A stretch of 64,000 nucleotides of DNA, from the NCBI GenBank assembly GCA_032622095.1, contig CP136067.1:81992705-82056704 (forward strand). The letters run 5' to 3'. The DNA is from Siphonodentalium dalli. Its lineage: Eukaryota; Mollusca; Scaphopoda; Gadilida; Siphonodentaliidae. Numbering within the stretch: the stretch's first letter is position 1; the number at the start of each line of letters is the position of its first letter. Positions 38,101 to 44,100 of the stretch are shown in pieces. The notes under the pieces are model-generated. The model was not told where the DNA came from and did not search any database. It was given only the letters and a program-made list of their open reading frames with translations. The position numbers and the translations under genes are program-made.

Positions 38101-41100
38101 TATTAATGTTAAAATAGACAATTTGTGAGCCACCTTATTTGTGCTCAAGCCAGAAATGTGTGTCAAGGTTACAAGTTTTGGGTGTGGCAACCATTTGATA
38201 CCACATACAACTGCTCTTGTTAGATCAACACTATGCATTGAAGCTATTATTTCTAATAGCTTATTGCTTTGTTAAATATAATTTTTTTATTTACATCTCT
38301 TTCAGACCTTTGGTGCAATAGAGGTTGAGGAGTCTGTAGGCTTCACACAAGCCTCAGGTCAATCAGCAAATGTGAGTTCTTACTCTAATGGACCTTTCCA
38401 CAGCTGTCAATCAAATAAATATTAGCAGATATTTTCTAGTAATCACTGACTAAGCCGGTCACTTGCTGCATTGAAAATTCATAAATTCTGTTCATCATAA
38501 TTTTTATATCTGTGCATACTTTTAGTGTTAAATTACATATTTTCAAGCAATTTTTTGTTGTCAAATCATAATGTTGTGAAATTTGTATGTTCGCAATGAT
38601 GTTTGAAATTCATCCAAAATTGAAACACTTTTTTCCATTTTGCGTGACACTTCTCATAATCTCAAAATTAATGACAATACGAACATATGTTCTTGGGTGT
38701 ATTACAGCATACAGACAGGCGCTGTAAAACTAATCAAAACTGTTTCTGCAGATGACTTGTCTCCTAGCACTTAGCTCCTCCCATGTGCGGAAACCTCCAT
38801 TAAAGGGCCATACAATTTTCAAACCCTCAAATCAAACCGTTGTAATTGCATTCCTTTGTCATGTTTCTGAGGTCAAATTAAGTTGATAAATACATAACTA
38901 CCATACAAAAGTGAGACAAATGCTATATTTTTCATACCAGAAAGACACTTTCTTATTGTTACATGCAACTGAGATAATGTGGCCATTTGATAAGTCATTC
39001 TGAGCTATATGGAGTCCTTATATGACATCTAAATAGTGAAGGTGACACTTATGTTGAGAACTATCTGCAGCTCAAATCGTGTGTTGGGCCCTTTGCATTT
39101 ATTTGATTTTCAGGCAGCATTACCACTGGAATGATAACCTTTCTATAATTTACAAAATTGCAGCTTGAGGAAGCAGTTATACCATATTTGGAAGCACTGG
39201 CTAATTTCCGAGAGTCAGTGAGGCAGATATCCCGAGAACAGAAAGGTGAATTGTTAAAGATTAACTCAGGGTTCAAGTTTCTTTCGTGTGAACATATTTC
39301 TCTTTTCATTTGAATTATATTGTATTGTAAGAGAAACTGTATGAAGTGCCATTTGGAAAGAAATAATTAATTCAATATTAAATTTCTAGTGATTTATATT
39401 ATTTCAAAGTTGATATATCTGTGAGAATCATTCATATATTCCCCACAGCAATAAATTTGCTTAGGAAAATGGTTTTTTTTTCTTATACTCTTTTTATACA
39501 TGAATATTGACAAAATCTTGTTATTCCTTATTTGTTAGCTCAACCTGACTTCATCAAGATTGAGCTTTGCCATGTGTTGGCACCTGTTAACAATTTCCAT
39601 TGGCAAGCCCAACAGGCCACATCCCTCATCCGATCATCACCAAACTTCTTATTGATCTTTGGGTTGACCTCTAGATGGGAGCCATCAGTTTTTTTTTACA
39701 AAATTTGTGAAAAAATATGGCCCGCGGCAGCCATCTTAGATTTCAATTTTGAATCCATCAACACACCCTGTAGCTCGCATTTATTGGAGAAATATTTTGA
39801 AAATTTATAGGCATGATTAGGGTCACTTCTAGATAGGAGCTATCAAATTGAAATGATTTTTTATGAAAAATCTTTGGTTTTTACTCTTTGTATGACTAAA
39901 TCCTTTGGCACACCCTTCAGGCCACATCCCTCATCCGATCGTCACCAAACTTTATTTCTTATTTGTTTTTGTATATTTGATGTTTGTTGGAGAGGGGCAT
40001 TGATAAGTTAGATATAACTTAATCCAGTCAGCGAGTTCTAATAAAATATATTTAAACCAATAATTGTTAACTCCTGTTTTCACTGTATATGAAAATAACC
40101 AGATAGATTTGTTTACTATATAGTGACAGAAATCTTGAAAGTCAGTGACGACCTCAGAGATAACATTCTGCCTAACCTCGGTGTTAGGCTGGAGGACCAC
40201 GAAGGATTGCCATGTGTCATTAAGCTTGCCGATAAAGCGACACTCCTCAAGGAACGTGAAGAAAGGCTCAAGGTATAGACATTTTTCCATTGCATTGAGT
40301 TATCCAAGTAGGCGAGACATTCTGATGGTGATTGGGATGCTCCAGGGTGTAGTTATTAACATTTTCTTAAATTGTTTGAAGTGTTAGAAAAATTGCCAAA
40401 AATATATGTTTCATTAGAAAAGAAATATGGTGACATTATTCAAGGTACCCACATGGGGAGTCACTCTAAAATAGTCTTATGACATTAGGCCAACCAAAAT
40501 TAATGTTCTGTTTTCAGAGGCCATTTGTTGAACTTATTATCTGAACATTTCCCACCAATGAATAGGAACACTTCTGCTAACTTTTTGTCACTGTTGTCTG
40601 CTCATTTTCCCTGAACATCCCTCCACATGAATAATAGACCATTCCAATGTTTACAGATATAAATTGGATGGAGAATCCATTAGTATAGAAATTATATTAT
40701 CAGAGATAAAAAATGGAAATATAAAATAAAATTTTGAAATGTGTCTAGCTAGAATTATAGTCAGTAGTCGTCCATTGTCAAGAGGCAGGATGATTTTTTA
40801 AGGTTTTTATTTTCAATGGGCAATAAAAAGCACACAGCAGACAGGGCTTGATATATAAATTTTATATAAATACATCCCCCATTTAAAACATTATGGCAAA
40901 AGATAATAAATTTAAATATAAATACATACCTCCATCATCATTTAAAAGATCTTCATGTGAAACAAACTATTAGTTTGATATAAACTTATCTTTATTACCT
41001 TTCAGGAAGAAGAATCGAGGAGAAAAGCAAAGGACGCCAAGAAACAGGAGCAAGAAAAAGCACAGGTAAAATTGTTGCTTCAGTTTAGTCTGAAGCGAGG

Positions 41101-44100
41101 GGGGGGGGGGGGGGGGGGGGGTCACCATTTAAATTTAGATTAATCTGTGAAAATATAAGTGGCCAGAAGCTGGTAGCCTGTTTATTATATACGTGTGTGC
41201 TTCAAAAAATATGACTACAAAAAACAAGCATGCTTTTTTCTGTGTAATTAGCCACTTTGTGTGTTGGCCAGTGACACTGGTTGGCCATAACCTGCCACAC
41301 AGGGCTCTATTTAACTTGAGTCAATGCAATTAAGAATTTCTGCTAACCAATTTACATTGAAAAAACATGTATTGGTAGGGAATGCTATACAAAATCTACC
41401 CAGTGCTGCAAAATGCTATTCAAATTAAAAAAATTAAATCGACCCTTGGCTACAAGGCATTATTGTTTATGAAGGTAATCATGTTCTACTGGGGTTGTTA
41501 GATTGGCAATGGGAATAGCTGTTTATGTCTGTTGTCTGGTCGATGTTGCTGTTCGGGTCAGATATCCAAAAACTTGACATCAGAATGCACAACGCTTGGT
41601 TTGTTGATACAGAATATGGAGGATGTTTAGCCTGTGCATATCTTACATATAACCATGATGATAGGTGATAGGAAGACAGTCAGTCATGACTATATCACCC
41701 CTAACAATATACATGTATAGTCTATTAATATTATATTTATTTGTAATTGTACTTTCCATGTGTGTATATTGTAAATAAAATTATCCTATCCTATCCTATC
41801 CATGTGCAAAATACACAGACCAGCATCTGGCTTTTGGTTCTTATTCCGGAAATAAAATCGTCTATAGCAGATGCATTCATCTGTAAGTTACATATTATCT
41901 AATTACCAGCATTTTGGTAGCTCTGTGTTATAACTTTTTGCAAGCATGTGAGCAGTAAGACAAAGGAAATGTTATGGATCAAATTGTGCCATCGCAATAT
42001 AAGAATACAATGATGAAGTCTGAATAACTCTTTTTAATGTACATAATTCTTTGCAGGCTGAAAAAGATGCCCAGAATCAAATACCTCCATCAGAGATGTT
42101 CAAACATGAAACAAATAAATATTCAAAGTTTGATGATAAGGTACGTCCGCTTTCAAGCATAGTTGGTTATATTAAGATACTCATCATGTAATGCTGCACC
42201 CTTTAAATTTGATTGAATCTAGGACCATGCAAATCGGGGGCTTTCATTTTGAATTGAACTCTAATTGAATCGGGCAAAAGATTCAAAATCGCATCGAATC
42301 TTGAATTGAATCATTGTCTTCAGTGCATCAAGAGTGAAGATATGGAACAGTTCGGAGAATCAAACAAATCAAAAGCATCATACAGATAAGAGATTGTCAA
42401 TGGAGCTTGTATTATCTAACCATAGTAATGCATGTTCTGTGCACTAAACCTGCTACTGTGAAACGCATGGGGAGGGGTCAACATCTACATCCCTCAGGCC
42501 AGACAACCAATACAAGTCAACTGAATGAGTGTTCTTTCTCAACAGTTTACCGACAAACGGTATACTTCGTTCCGGCTCCGATTCCGGCATAACATCTTTT
42601 CGATCAAACACGGAGTACAAATATATCTGACAAAATACATCTAAACAGTGAATTAATCGGGGTAACAATCATTGATACCTTTTGATATTATATCCTCGTT
42701 ATCAACTTCACTTTTCAGAATATTTGTACGGCCTTAATGATTAAAAGGACATTAAACTGACTTGTGTTGTGTTTACTACGGCGAAAATAGGTGTCCATGG
42801 AAGCAACGTAATTAATTCGTTGCGCGATTCACCTTGCGAAATAAGCTATCAAACCATGCCCGAATAACCTTGTCAGGGGCAATTCCAAACATCTGGGCTT
42901 ATTTCACCCATCTATGCGTGTCAGCAGTACACATTCCTCCTATTTTCGATTCAGACAACTTCTCAAATACGTACACGGAAGTACACCAAAATAGAAACTA
43001 CTAGGTCACAAAAGTAAATATTAAACCATGCTTGAATAGCTATTTTGGGGACATCATAAAGCATGCTGGTCCTTCCAAATTTTACCCAGCTTCTGATTGG
43101 TTCCTTCCATCTCAGACTCTGGTTGGTCATTCTGCTGCAATTTGATTGGCTGCTTCTTGATCCTCCAGGTCTGAGAAAGTGCTATAAAAGGCTGGCACAA
43201 ATCAGAATCTTGGCACACTGAGACTGAGAACTTACTGCTAGGTAACTAGTCAGGATATAAACTCATTGCCATCGCTGTTACTCACAAAGTGAGCAACGAG
43301 CAACAAAAACCTGTTACTCACAAAGTGAGCAACGATCAACAAAACTGTCACTCATTGACTAATGAGCGACACTCTTTAATTTAAACTGTTACTCATTGAC
43401 TAATGAGAACAAATCTTTGAATCTAACCGTCACTCATCGACTGATGAGCGACACTCTTTAAACTGTTACTCGTTGACTAACGAGCAACAAAACTCTGAAA
43501 CCATATAACTGTCACTCGTTGAGCGACACTCTTTAAACTGTCACTCGTTGAGCGACACTCTTTAAACTGTTACTTGTTGACTAACGAGCAACAAAACTCT
43601 GAAACCATATAACTGTCACTCGTTGAGCGACACTCTCAAAATAGTTACTCATTGACTAATGAGCAACACAACTCTGAATCTACATAACTGTCACTCATTG
43701 AGTGACACTCTTAAAACTGTTACTCATTGAATAATAAGCAACAGCATTTAAATAGATACAACCACTACTCATCAAGTAGTCATAAACTGGTTTCCCTATT
43801 TACTGCCCAAAAATAGGGTGGTGGCAGCAAAACAAAAGACTTCATTGGCAAATTAAACCTGCAGCTCGACTGAGCCAGGCTTACCTCACGTGCCTAAAAA
43901 CTTAATAAAATACTCAACCCTTTTTGGCTCGCAGGGACTCGTGGATGAAACCACTCGATCGCTACCGGAATTGAGTCCCCACCCCCCGCGTGTTTCACTA
44001 CCACTGAAGTGATGATACCAGAATCAACAAGAAAGACAGTATAACTAGAATATGCATGCAGCTCATTTTAGTCATAAATATAGATGGATGTGACTGCAAT

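Noticed and set aside
43277-43742. Hammerhead ribozyme array
   Set aside because: CTGATGAG occurs in one unit, but the GAAA box and cleavage-site strand needed for a hammerhead core are absent from the units.
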